From contig NZ_CP026004.1 in the NCBI RefSeq assembly GCF_003086895.1, positions 4,112,684-4,176,683 on the forward strand: a DNA stretch of 64,000 bases, read 5' to 3'. The notes under the pieces were generated by a model, which saw nothing but the letters and a program-made list of their open reading frames with translations, searched no databases and had not been told where the DNA came from. This DNA comes from Stenotrophomonas sp. ESTM1D_MKCIP4_1 (lineage in GTDB: Bacteria; Pseudomonadota; Gammaproteobacteria; Xanthomonadales; Xanthomonadaceae). A program made the position numbers and the translations under genes. Positions within the stretch are counted from its first letter, which is position 1, and each line of letters starts with the position of its first letter. Shown piece after piece: positions 8,444 through 17,541 of the stretch.

Positions 8444-8882
8444 AACACTTTCCTCCAGCGGGCGCCGGACAGGGAAACGAACGATGCGGCCGCGCGGCCT
8501 GCACCAGGTGGGGGACGCGGCAGGGGACGGGGACGTGCCGGTGGGGGCGGCCGCCGATGTCGCGGGTCAACAGCTTATGGTCGGCAGCCGATGCGCCGGG
8601 GTCAAGCTGCCCGTGCGTGGCAGGCACGGAATGCACGGCCGGCCCCAATCACGAAGATCCAAGCGATTGATTTTACTGCAGATCCCCATAACTGAGACAG
8701 AATTGTCCGAAAAAGCAGTACGAAGTGTTCCAGCCACGGCCCCGACATTTCTCCGACAAAACGTGGATTAGCAAACTTGCCGGTACTAAAATTGACTTAA
8801 CGAAAGTTTAGCTACTCCTCCCCCGTCGTACCGGTTCGCTTGACGCTTCAGCGCCACCCACCGGGTCGTCCGAGACCCCGCC
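8444..8882. other. intergenic region between lpxO and a divergent LPS kinase-like gene
   Basis: This 439-bp spacer has no gene that I can support. Its right third is markedly AT-richer than the surroundings (8690-8815) and contains TTGACT at 8792-8797, a possible -35 for the kinase gene, but no convincing -10 at standard spacing. A GGAGG serving the TTG start of lpxO lies just above 8452. Confidence 0.4.
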
Positions 8883-9542
8883 ATGACTTCCTCTGTTTCC
8901 CCCTCCCCGTCCTGCGGCAATGACGCCGTGGCACCGCTGCTGCTCAAGCGCGGCGATCGCTTCCTCGCCCCCGATGTCTACCGCACCTGTCTGGACGGCC
9001 GTCCGGCAGTGGTGAAGGACTATTCCCGCTACCGGGGCACCCCGGTTTCGCTGATCGCTCGCCTGATGGTGCGTCGCGAAGCACGCATCCTGCAGCGCCT
9101 GGGCGGCTGGAAGCACGCACCGGCCCTGCTGGGCACCCTCGGCGGCCTCGCCCTGGGCATGGAATTCATTCCCGGCCAGACCCTCAGCACCGCGCAGGCC
9201 GTGGGCAATGAGGTCTTCGACCAGCTGCAGCACGCACTCAACCGCCTGCATGCGGCCGGCATCACCCACAACGATCTGCACGGCACGAACGTGGTGGTGA
9301 GCGGCGGCGTGCCGGTCCTGCTGGATTTCACCTCCGCCTGGCGCGCCCCGCGCTGGTTGCGCCGCAACCCGCTCAGCCGGCAGCTGCGCCGCAGCGACAT
9401 GAAGAACCTGCTGAAGATCCGCCAGCGCGTAACCGGCCAGGCACCGAGCGCCGCGCAGGCCGCACTGGTAGCCGACCCGGGCTGGGTCTCGGCCGTACGC
9501 CAGGGCTGGAAGCGGTTCTACAAGTGGGCCAAGCAACGGTAA
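8883..9542 (+). CDS. RIO/WaaP-like kinase, putative LPS or Kdo kinase
   Basis: This 219-residue protein carries the minimal protein-kinase-like fold seen in WaaP, KdkA and BUD32/RIO enzymes. The nucleotide-binding lysine is in GRPAVVKDYSRY, and the helix C glutamate in VRREARILQRL. The catalytic loop is HNDLHGTNVVV (HxDxxxxN) and the metal aspartate is in VLLDFTSAWR. A positively charged C-terminal segment (WLRRNPLSRQLRRSD) suits binding to anionic LPS core or membrane. It is divergent from lpxO, which supports a job in lipid A/core modification. The exact acceptor (heptose, Kdo or protein) cannot be decided from sequence. Confidence 0.8.
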   Translation: MTSSVSPSPSCGNDAVAPLLLKRGDRFLAPDVYRTCLDGRPAVVKDYSRYRGTPVSLIARLMVRREARILQRLGGWKHAPALLGTLGGLALGMEFIPGQTLSTAQAVGNEVFDQLQHALNRLHAAGITHNDLHGTNVVVSGGVPVLLDFTSAWRAPRWLRRNPLSRQLRRSDMKNLLKIRQRVTGQAPSAAQAALVADPGWVSAVRQGWKRFYKWAKQR

Positions 9543-9558
9543 ACGCTGTGGGGGAAGG

Positions 9559-10080
9559 TAGAGTCGACCGTTGGTCGACTGTCGTTCCCATCCGCAACCG
9601 AAATGCCCGCGCTGCGCGGTAGAGTCGACCGTTGGTCGACTGCCGTTCCCATCCGCAGCCCGAAATACCCGCGCTGCGCGCGATGGTCGACTGACAGTCG
9701 ACTCTACCCCGTCGGATTCCGACGTGCCGCCACCGGCGGTGGGTAGAGTCGACCGTTGGTCCACAGCCGTTCCGATCCGCAGCCCGAAATACCCGCGCTG
9801 CGCGCGATGGTCGACTGACAGTCGACTCTACCCCGTCGGATTCCGACGCCCCGCCCTCGGGGGTGAGTAGAGTCGACCGTTGGTCGACTGCCGTTCCCAT
9901 CCGCAGCCCGAAATACCCGCGCTGCGCGCGATAGTCGACTGACAGTCGACTCTACCCCGTCGGATTCCGACGCCCCGCCCTCGGGGGTGGGTAGAGTCGA
10001 CCGTTGGTCGACTGCCGTTCCCATCCGCGCCCGAAATGCCCGCGCTGCGCGCGATAGTCGACTGACAGTCGACTCTACCC
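9559..10080. repeat. 124-bp tandem array of paired SMAG hairpins
   Basis: Forward SMAG elements (GTAGAGTCGACCGTTGG) start at 9559, 9619, 9743, 9867 and 9991. The last four are exactly 124 bp apart. Each 124-bp unit contains a forward hairpin, a spacer with CCCGAAATACCCGCGCTGCG, and a second hairpin of different stem (GTCGACTGACAGTCGACTCTAC). A GTCGGATTCCGACG dyad separates units. Units differ by a few substitutions (for example one GGTCCACAG variant at 9761), so duplication is not brand-new. It fills the region between the kinase gene and the convergent P-II gene. Confidence 0.9.
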
Positions 10081-10111
10081 CGTCGTGTTCCCACGCATGT
10101 CCGCGGCGCGC

Positions 10112-10839
<728 letters not shown>

Positions 10840-10861
10840 GCGCGCACGCTTCCGGCAGCAA

Positions 10862-10890
10862 ACAACGAGGCCCGCATCTGCGGGCGTTGT
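10862..10890. terminator. possible bidirectional hairpin terminator
   Basis: ACAACG...CCCGC ATCT GCGGG CGTTGT forms an imperfect stem between the convergent ubiK and the secreted-protein gene. There is no clear T-run, so terminator function is tentative. Confidence 0.45.
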
Positions 10891-10923
10891 CAGTTCCCAG
10901 CGAAGCAGTTGCTCTCTCCACCT

Positions 10924-11478
10924 TCAGTCGCTCACGCCCACTTCCATCCCCACCACCTTCCCGCCCTTGGTGTAGTAGCAGAGGTTCAACAGGTCTTCGG
11001 CGTACCTGCATACGCGCTCGACCGCGACAGAACCCAGCGTCACCTGCTCCGTTTCGGCCTCGCCCTCTTTTCGCGCTTCGGCCAGGGCCCTGGCGGCCGG
11101 GTCGCCGATGGCAATTCCCTTCAGCGTCAGGCCACGCAGGCTCTCGGTCCTGCCCGACGGTGGCTGGCCGGTGGTGATCGAGGACACGCGGATCACATCA
11201 ACCGTGCGGTCCTTCGCTGCGCCATCAGCATTGGCGATCACCGCCACTTCCAGCCCCGTGGTCGGGTCCGTGTAGCGATGCTGGATCTGCCCCAGCGCAA
11301 TGGTCTTGTCGCCGGCCCCGTAACGCTGGATCACCTTGCCCTCATCATAGACATGCGGAACAAAGTCGCCGTCGCGGAACGCCTTGAATACATAGTCCAC
11401 GGCAGGGGTTGCAGCGTAGGAAGAAGCCGCCGAGGTGAGCAGCGTAAGCACAACAAGCAGGGGAGCAGGGTTTTTCAT
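10924..11478 (-). CDS. secreted protein of unknown function
   Basis: A 184-residue protein starting at ATG 11478, with a signal peptide MKNPAPLLVVLTLLTSAASSYA. The mature protein has a predicted mixed alpha/beta composition (YVFKAFRDGDFVPHVYDEG; ALGQIQHRYTDPTTGLEVAVIANAD) and two cysteines near the C-terminus (VERVCRYAEDLLNLCYYTKGG) that could form a disulfide. I do not recognise the family. Its 5' untranslated region and signal-peptide codons are repeated about 1.1 kb upstream at 12496-12640, showing that this locus arose by duplication. The downstream end is convergent with ubiK. Confidence 0.65.
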   Translation of the reverse strand: MKNPAPLLVVLTLLTSAASSYAATPAVDYVFKAFRDGDFVPHVYDEGKVIQRYGAGDKTIALGQIQHRYTDPTTGLEVAVIANADGAAKDRTVDVIRVSSITTGQPPSGRTESLRGLTLKGIAIGDPAARALAEARKEGEAETEQVTLGSVAVERVCRYAEDLLNLCYYTKGGKVVGMEVGVSD

Positions 11479-11534
11479 GGGGCTTATCGGTTTCAAAGGC
11501 GAAGGAGGGCGACAGAACCTGAGTACTACACGCC

Positions 11535-12475
11535 TCAGGAAGCAAGAAGCCGGGCAAACGTCACAAAGGCATTGAACACAGCATGGGCGATGATGCAGAT
11601 GAATATCGAACCATACCTTGCCCTCAATACGTACAGGCAGACAGATAGGGCTATCAAGGATGCAATTCTGATCGCCCCGGAATCCCAGAATTCCGCCGAA
11701 TAATGGGCCATACGAACAAACCCGTTCCCGCCAGTGTCGCCACTACAGCATTCGAGCCTCGTCTGAGCAGCTCGAATATGACCCCTCTGTACAACAACTC
11801 TTCAACCACGGGCGCGACTATCAAGGCCGCTATCAACATGCTCCACGTGCAATCCCCGTGACCAGGCTGAATGCTCGGCAGATCTACCTGCATCCTGACG
11901 AGGACCAGATACATTGCAATACCGGTCGCATAAGTCACCAGCCCTGGCATCGCCACCAGCACAGGCAAACGCCACTTCAGCGCACAGACTGCTGATGCAT
12001 CCAGACGGGGCGTACAGCCCAGAAACCGCGTCAAGGCTACTACCAGCAGAAACACGATGAGCCCCATGGAGGCATGGTAGGCGACGTTGCCGCCGGCGGG
12101 CCTGATGGAGATATCGTAGAGTTTCGCTCCGGCGACTATTCCATTCTCCCTCAAAAACGACTTCGCATAGTTGATCTCATCAGCGATGTACTGACACCTG
12201 ATGTAATCGGACCCATCAGAGAAGTTCGACGTTGCATCACTGCAGCGAATTCTTCGATCAACGTCCTTGATGTCGAAATCCGTACGAGGCAGGCCTTCAA
12301 CGCCCCCGGATTCGCGCGCAGGCACCACAACGTCAAAAGTGATGTCCATCCTGTATGGACCGGATGCGATGGAAGACAGGGATATCGCGATGGCTGTAAA
12401 CAGGACGGCCACGGCGGACAGCACATACATGGCCGCAAAGCGACGGACGCCCCGATACGTCAGGCCGTTACTCAC
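11535..12475 (-). pseudogene. CPBP-family intramembrane metalloprotease, frameshifted
   Basis: This gene encodes a CPBP (Abi/CAAX-like) membrane glutamic protease. Transmembrane segments surround motif 1, VVEELLYRG (EExxxR), seen in the frame that runs into a stop at 11654. The second and third motifs lie in the next frame: MAHYSAEF and IIAHAVFNAF (HxxxN), ending at TGA 11535. A single missing base near 11711-11714, in the stretch reading TTCGTATGGCC, accounts for the break; restoring it gives 313 residues. A large soluble insertion (residues about 60-140, with several cysteines) precedes the catalytic membrane part. GTG 12475 is a plausible start. The family identification rests on the three motifs; disruption may be real or an assembly error. 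Confidence 0.75.
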
Positions 12476-12495
12476 GTATCTCGCGAGCACTGCAA

Positions 12496-12591
12496 TCAGA
12501 ACCCAGTTCGGGGCAGTGCAACGACGCTGTGGGAAGACGCAGCCGAGGCCGGCAGCGCGAGCACAACAAGCAGGGAAGCACGGGTCTTCAT
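12496..12591 (-). pseudogene. duplicated signal-peptide remnant of the secreted protein at 10924
   Basis: ATG 12591 opens a 31-codon frame, MKTRASLLVVLALPASAASS, ending at TGA 12496. It closely resembles the signal peptide of the protein at 10924-11478 (MKNPAPLLVVLTLLTSAASS). The upstream sequence (CAGAACCTGAGCACTAC) is also shared. This is a truncated paralog whose body has been replaced by the CPBP gene. Confidence 0.65.
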
Positions 12592-12795
12592 AGGCCAATA
12601 AGTTCCAAAGAAAAAGGAGATCGGCAGAACCTGAGCACTACATTTGCCTGAAGCATAACGGCATGGATACGTTTCCGGCAGCCATGGCGCTGGGCACGCG
12701 CAGGCGCTATCCCTAGCCGCAACCCATGCAAACCCTGATGGCGATCAGCCACGCCCCTGCAGCACCATCAAGCACCTCTCCGCAGGAAACCTCCT

Positions 12796-14301
12796 ATGAG
12801 CCTGGCGCTGGTCTACAGCCGTGCCCGCGCCGGGGTCGATGCCCCGCTGGTGCGGGTGGAAGTGCATCTGTCCGGTGGCCTTCCGGTCACCCAGATCGTC
12901 GGCCTGGCCGAAGCCAGCGTGCGCGAAGCGCGCGAGCGCGTGCGTGCCGCCCTGCTCTGCGCGCGTTTCGATTTCCCGCAGCGGCGCATCACCTTGAACC
13001 TCGCCCCCGCCGACCTGCCCAAGGAGGGCGGCCGCTACGACCTCGCCATTGCGCTGGCCATCCTCGCCGCCAGCAGGCAGCTGGAACCACAATCGCTGCT
13101 GCCCTACGAGTTCCTGGGCGAGCTGGGCCTGACCGGTGAGCTGCGGCCGGTGAGCGGAGCGCTGCCCGCAGCCATTGCCGCCGCCGAGGCCGGCCGCATC
13201 CTGATCGTGCCGCCCGGCAACGCCGCCGAGGCTGCACTGGCGCAACACGCCGACGTGCGCGTGGCCCGCACCCTGCTGGAATGCTGTGCCGGGCTGACCA
13301 ACCCGCGCCTGCTGCCGAAGGTGGAGCGGGTGGATACCACGCCGCAGCCCCTGCCCGATCTGGCCGATGTGCGTGGGCAGGCGCATGCGCGGCGCGCGTT
13401 GGAAGTGGCCGCGGCCGGAGGCCACCATCTTCTGCTGATCGGCAGCCCCGGCTGCGGCAAGACCCTGCTGGCTTCGCGCCTGCCCAGCCTGCTGCCGGGC
13501 ATGGACGAATCCGAAGCACTGCAGCTGGCCGCCATTGCATCGGTCAGCGGCGAAGGACTGGAGCCTAAGCGCTGGCGGCAGCGCCCATTCAGGGCACCGC
13601 ACCACAGTGCAAGCGCTGCGGCCTTGGTCGGTGGCGGCAACCCGCCCTGCCCCGGCGAGATTTCGCTGGCGCACCACGGCGTGCTCTTCCTGGACGAACT
13701 GCCGGAGTGGAGCCGCAGCGCGTTGGAGACGCTGCGCGAGCCGCTGGAATCGGGGCATATCCGCATCGCGCGTGCGGCGCGCAGCGTGCAGTACCCGGCG
13801 CGGTTCCAGTTGGTGGCCGCGATGAATCCCTGCCCATGCGGCTGGGCGGGCGACCGCAGCAACCGCTGCCTGTGCTCGGATGAACGCATCACCCGCTATC
13901 GCGCACGCGTGTCAGGGCCGCTGCTGGACCGCATCGACCTGCATATCAGCGTCGCCAGAATGGATGCGGTAGCACTGCGCGAAAGCACGCCCTTGGGGGA
14001 ATCGAGCGAGGTTGTGCGGGCACGGGTGGAAGCCGCGCATGCACGACAGCGGGCGCGCGGCGGATTGAATGCCCATCTGGCCCCGGCCGCACTGCGGGCG
14101 TGCACACGGCTGAGCGAGGACGATCAGGATCTGTTGGAACAGGCGATCGAGCGGCTGCAGCTTTCCGCGCGCGCGATGCACCGCATTCTGCGGGTGGCAC
14201 GGACGATTGCCGACCTGGAAGGGTGCGAGGCGATCACCACGCCACACCTGGCAGAAGCGATTGGCTATCGGCAGTTGGACAGGGGAAAGCCAGAAGGATG
14301 A
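12796..14301 (+). CDS. comM: ComM/YifB-family AAA+ ATPase (Mg-chelatase-like)
   Basis: A 501-residue protein with the ComM layout. The N-terminal ChlI-like domain begins MSLALVYSRARAGVDAPLVRVEVH. The AAA+ core has Walker A GSPGCGKT near residue 216 and Walker B GVLFLDELPEW near 296. A cysteine-rich loop (NPCPCGWAGDRSNRCLCSD) and a Mg-chelatase C-terminal helical domain (TRLSEDDQDLLEQAIERLQLS) follow. ComM is a hexameric helicase that promotes branch migration during homologous recombination in natural transformation. Length and motifs are complete. The ATG has a GGAAACCTCCT-rich leader. Confidence 0.93.
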   Translation: MSLALVYSRARAGVDAPLVRVEVHLSGGLPVTQIVGLAEASVREARERVRAALLCARFDFPQRRITLNLAPADLPKEGGRYDLAIALAILAASRQLEPQSLLPYEFLGELGLTGELRPVSGALPAAIAAAEAGRILIVPPGNAAEAALAQHADVRVARTLLECCAGLTNPRLLPKVERVDTTPQPLPDLADVRGQAHARRALEVAAAGGHHLLLIGSPGCGKTLLASRLPSLLPGMDESEALQLAAIASVSGEGLEPKRWRQRPFRAPHHSASAAALVGGGNPPCPGEISLAHHGVLFLDELPEWSRSALETLREPLESGHIRIARAARSVQYPARFQLVAAMNPCPCGWAGDRSNRCLCSDERITRYRARVSGPLLDRIDLHISVARMDAVALRESTPLGESSEVVRARVEAAHARQRARGGLNAHLAPAALRACTRLSEDDQDLLEQAIERLQLSARAMHRILRVARTIADLEGCEAITTPHLAEAIGYRQLDRGKPEG

Positions 14302-14433
14302 CGCGACAGCTCAGACATGAAAAACCCCGGCCGCGTGCCCAATGAAGGCAGAGACGGTAACGGGGTGTACGGGCGCACGTTACCTCGCAAGCGGGCGCTT
14401 TGCAATCGACCACGCGAAGGTGACTGGAAAGCA

Positions 14434-15094
14434 ATGCAACACGCAGATCTTGAGGACGCGCTGTCTCTGGAACGCTTTGGACGCTACATGGCGTGGGCCG
14501 CGGGCGACCGCGACAGAGCCATCGCGCTGTACGGCCACAACACACGCCTTTCCGAAAGCCTCTACACGCCGCTGCAGACCCTGGAGGTCGTGCTGCGCAA
14601 TCGCATTCACAACGCACTGACCCAAGCCAAAGGCGACACGTGGCTCTACGATCACACGCGAGTGCTACGTGTACCTCACCAGATCCAGCAGATAACCAAG
14701 GCCATGATGAGCTGATAAAAGCGGGAAAGGTCGTGACGGCGGGCGGCGTGGTTGCCGGGCTCACCTTCAGTTTCTGGACGACGATGTTCAACAAGGACTA
14801 CGAGGCGCTTTGGCAACGGATCCTGCACCGAATTGCCGCCCCATCCGCACCGAAAGGACTGAAGAGGAAGAGCTTCTCCGGGCCACTCACTCGCATACGC
14901 GTGCTGCGCAACCGGATCGCGCATCACGAACCTATCCTCAGCAGGAACCTGTACCAGGACCATGCTGAGATCCTGCAACTGATCGGGTGGCTTTCCCCCC
15001 CGCCTCGATCTGGTGCCGCGAGAACAACCGGTTCCCATGCGTTTACCCGGACAAAGGGATCGTACTTTCCCATCCGCAACACGCTAAACCCTGA
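14434..15094 (+). pseudogene. Abi-family (Abi_2-like) protein with two frameshifts
   Basis: The first part, from ATG 14434, reads LSLERFGRYMAWAAGDRDRAIALY then LEVVLRNRIHNALT, the N-terminal pattern of Abi_2-like abortive infection proteins. It stops at 14715. The continuation in the next frame (DELIKAGKVVTAGGVVAGLTF; WTTMFNKDYEALWQ; RVLRNRIAHHEPIL) contains the family RN(x)nHH motif. A third frame restores the end (WCRENNRFPCVYPDKGIVL), stopping at TGA 15092-15094. Two one-base deletions, near 14700 (GGCC where GGCCC is expected) and in the seven-C tract at about 14995-15001, explain everything and give 220 residues when repaired. Abi proteins act in phage defence by growth arrest; whether this copy is functional depends on whether the C-tract varies. 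Confidence 0.78.
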
Positions 15095-15141
15095 CGCTGC
15101 AGCCTGACACGTCTACCGACGCCATCCTGCCCGGCTCCACA

Positions 15142-16239
15142 TCAGAAGTAGAACCCGATATTCAGGTTCAACCGGGAATGCCACCGCGCCGGGCCGCCTT
15201 CGTCGATGCCGATGCCATCGCCGCCAGCAAACCACATGTTGCGACCGGCGATCCAGTCAACGTAGGTAAGCATGATGCCTTTCTGCAGGCTGCAGCCGGT
15301 GACGTTCTGCCACGAATCACGCAGCCCTGCACGGTGCCCCACCGGGCGCGTCATGCTGAGGTTGTTGTAGCAGCTCACCTCATCCAGCCAGCCACGCGGC
15401 CCGAACGAGTAGGCGACATTGGCACTGGGGACATCCGCCTGCGCCGCAACCTCGAACGGTGCCTGGAAGGCTGCGAGCGCGATGCGCTGGCCGGGCACGT
15501 CGTACCGGTAGCGGGCCCATTGCAGCTGCGTGGTCCATCCGTCGCGCTTCCACTGCGCATGCACCGCAGCGCCCTGATGGCCGTATTGGCGATGGGTACG
15601 GGTGTTCTGCACATGCCCCGCAAACGCTGACGCGCCCAGCAGAAGCTCGCCGCCAGCCCAGTCACGGGATCGCTCCACGCGGGCGTGCAGGCGCTGCCGT
15701 TCGCGGTAAGGAAGCTCCGCCGTCTGCGCCACATCGAAGGAATAGCGGTCGTAGCGTGCCCCCGAACCGTACTCATCGCCTGAAAACCAACCGAAATGCC
15801 AGGTGGTGTCGCCACTGCGGTGGCTCAGCACAATGCCGGGATCGTAGTCGTCTTCAATGCCGAGGTAATAGCCGGAACCAAACCAGAAGCTCTGGGAAAC
15901 CGTCGGCAGCAGACCGAAGGGGACCTGCTGGATACCGGCTTTCAGCTCGGTGCTTTCGGAGAACTTCCAACCGGCATACACGTGGTGAATGGCATCGAAG
16001 CCGTCGTACCAGCGGTACTGTGCCGAAAAGGTGAAGGGGCCCGTGCCTGCGTCCAGATCCACGCGCAGCAGCTCCAGCTGCAGGCGGCTGGTCGGCCCAT
16101 AATCCAGCCAGCCATAGTTGAACCGCACTGCACCACCGGGCTCGAAGTACGGGGTTCCGTCCTGCCCGCGTTCTGCTGCGCCTGCCTGCTGGGTGAAACC
16201 CACCAGCGCGGCGGAGATGATGTAGGAAAGTGCTCTCAC
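15142..16239 (-). CDS. outer membrane porin-like beta-barrel
   Basis: A roughly 365-residue protein from GTG 16239, which gives a signal peptide (RALSYIISAALVGFTQQAGA) absent from the frame further upstream. The mature sequence is rich in alternating aromatic strands (GAVRFNYGWLDYG; FTFSAQYRWYDG; HVYAGWKFSE; TELKAGIQQVPFG). It ends with the C-terminal phenylalanine signature LNLNIGFYF for BAM insertion. The motif around KAGIQQVPFGLLP is typical of phosphate-selective or alginate-type porins (OprP/DUF-like). The transported solute is unknown. The gene is a single unit; a 14-bp perfect inverted repeat lies upstream. Confidence 0.78.
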   Translation of the reverse strand: MRALSYIISAALVGFTQQAGAAERGQDGTPYFEPGGAVRFNYGWLDYGPTSRLQLELLRVDLDAGTGPFTFSAQYRWYDGFDAIHHVYAGWKFSESTELKAGIQQVPFGLLPTVSQSFWFGSGYYLGIEDDYDPGIVLSHRSGDTTWHFGWFSGDEYGSGARYDRYSFDVAQTAELPYRERQRLHARVERSRDWAGGELLLGASAFAGHVQNTRTHRQYGHQGAAVHAQWKRDGWTTQLQWARYRYDVPGQRIALAAFQAPFEVAAQADVPSANVAYSFGPRGWLDEVSCYNNLSMTRPVGHRAGLRDSWQNVTGCSLQKGIMLTYVDWIAGRNMWFAGGDGIGIDEGGPARWHSRLNLNIGFYF

Positions 16240-16316
16240 GACGATGTCTCGTGCCCCTGCTGCAACAGTGAAAGCACTTGATTCTAGCGTCGGGGTGATC
16301 ACTGCCCAGTGAGGGG

Positions 16317-16362
16317 GCCGGTGCGCCTGCGGCGGGGGAGGCAGGGGTGCAGGCGCACCGGC
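16317..16362. repeat. 14-bp perfect inverted repeat
   Basis: GCCGGTGCGCCTGC (16317-16330) and its exact reverse complement (16349-16362) are separated by an 18-nt G-rich loop. It lies just past the end of the DsbA-like gene and upstream of the porin, both on the minus strand. It could be a terminator without a U-run, or a dispersed repeat. Confidence 0.6.
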
Positions 16363-16370
16363 AGAACGGT

Positions 16371-16889
16371 TCAGAGCAGCGCGGTCATCGCATCAACCAG
16401 GGTGTCGGTGTCGCACGGGCCGTCGTAGCGGACACCATTGATGAACAGGCACGGGGTACCGTTCACGCCACTGCGTACGCCGCCCATGAAATCACGCTCG
16501 ATCCGCGCGTCGAACGCGCCGTTGCTGGCGGCATCCAGCAATGCGGAATCCAGCCCAAGTTCGCGGGCATAAGCGCACAGATCTTCGTCGCTCAGAGCGT
16601 TCTGGCGCTGGTACAGCAGGTCGTGCGCCTGCCAGAACAAACCCACCTCGGCTGCGGCTTCGGCGAAACGCGCGGCCGCCAGTGCATGCGGATGGATTTC
16701 CGTAATGGGGAAGTTGCGGAACACAAGGCGCATGCGGTTTCCCATGGCCTTCTGCACCGCTTTCAGCACGGGGTATGCCTCGCCACAGTAGGGGCACTGG
16801 TAGTCGCCGTACTCCACCAGGGTGATGGGGGCGTCCTGCGGGCCGTCGCTGTGGTCGGCGTCGCTCACGGGAATGGAAAGACCTTTCAT
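16371..16889 (-). CDS. DsbA-family thioredoxin-fold oxidoreductase
   Basis: A 172-residue protein with the thioredoxin/DsbA fold. The active site CPYC is at residues 32-35 (EYGDYQCPYCGEAYPVL), an inserted helical domain follows (about 65-130), and the cis-proline loop is NGTPCLFING. It has no signal peptide, so it is probably cytoplasmic, like the FrnE/DSBA_4 subgroup with this short N-terminus. Its start overlaps the stop of the upstream peroxiredoxin by ATGA. The pair therefore probably works together, the DsbA-like protein acting as reductant or partner for the peroxiredoxin. Confidence 0.88.
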   Translation of the reverse strand: MKGLSIPVSDADHSDGPQDAPITLVEYGDYQCPYCGEAYPVLKAVQKAMGNRMRLVFRNFPITEIHPHALAAARFAEAAAEVGLFWQAHDLLYQRQNALSDEDLCAYARELGLDSALLDAASNGAFDARIERDFMGGVRSGVNGTPCLFINGVRYDGPCDTDTLVDAMTALL

Positions 16890-17392
16890 GACGAAACTCC
16901 TGTGGCGGTAGCCGCCGGGGCTGAAAGCGCTTCAAGCGCATCGAGGATGCCGTCGGCGCCAGGGTTGATTCCCAGGGGAGAAATGAAGCTCCAGCGCACC
17001 ACACCCTTGGCATCGATCACGAACAGGGCGCGCTCGCACACACCGTCCTGCTCGCGGTAGGCGCCATAACGGCGGGCGACCTCACCCTTCGGTTCAAAAT
17101 CGGCCAACAGCGGAAAGTGCAGGTGCCGCTCGGCGGCAAAGGCGGAATGGCACCACACCCCATCCACCGAAATGCCCACCAGCTGTGCGCCATGCCGCTG
17201 GAATTCGGACTGCAGCTGGCTGTACAGCGCCAGCTGGTCGCCGCAGACCGGGCTCCAATCGGCGGGATAGAACACAAGAACCACCGGCCGGCCGCGCAGT
17301 TCCGTCAGGCGCAGGCGTTGGTCCGGCGTGGCCGGAAGCTCGAAATCCGGCGCTGGGGTACCCGGTGGCAGGGGCGAACCTGAAGTAGACAT
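16886..17392 (-). CDS. AhpC/TSA-family peroxiredoxin (BCP/AhpE-like)
   Basis: This 168-residue peroxiredoxin starts at ATG 17392 behind AGGAG. The peroxidatic cysteine is C50 in FYPADWSPVCGDQLALY. A serine stands where the usual PxxxTxxC has threonine, which is an accepted variant. Downstream elements include VGISVDGVWCHSAFAAE, with a possible second cysteine, and VIDAKGVVRWSFISP. It reduces hydroperoxides with thiol input. The four-base overlap with the DsbA-like gene indicates co-translation and suggests that protein as its recycler. Confidence 0.9.
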   Translation of the reverse strand: MSTSGSPLPPGTPAPDFELPATPDQRLRLTELRGRPVVLVFYPADWSPVCGDQLALYSQLQSEFQRHGAQLVGISVDGVWCHSAFAAERHLHFPLLADFEPKGEVARRYGAYREQDGVCERALFVIDAKGVVRWSFISPLGINPGADGILDALEALSAPAATATGVSS

Positions 17393-17541
17393 TGCGATCT
17401 CCTGAAAGACAGCGCCGAGGCGATAAGCACGATGGGTCGACAGGCCCAGACTACGCAGCGACGCACTGCGCCGGTATCGCGCCATGGTCTCCCCGGCTCA
17501 TACGTTGGTAGGTGTCACCGGCAGAGATAGACCACGCGCGC

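Noticed and set aside
9559..10080. Possible CRISPR array
   Set aside because: The repeats are regularly spaced, but the repeated units include the spacers themselves, the elements are SMAG palindromes, and no cas genes are near.
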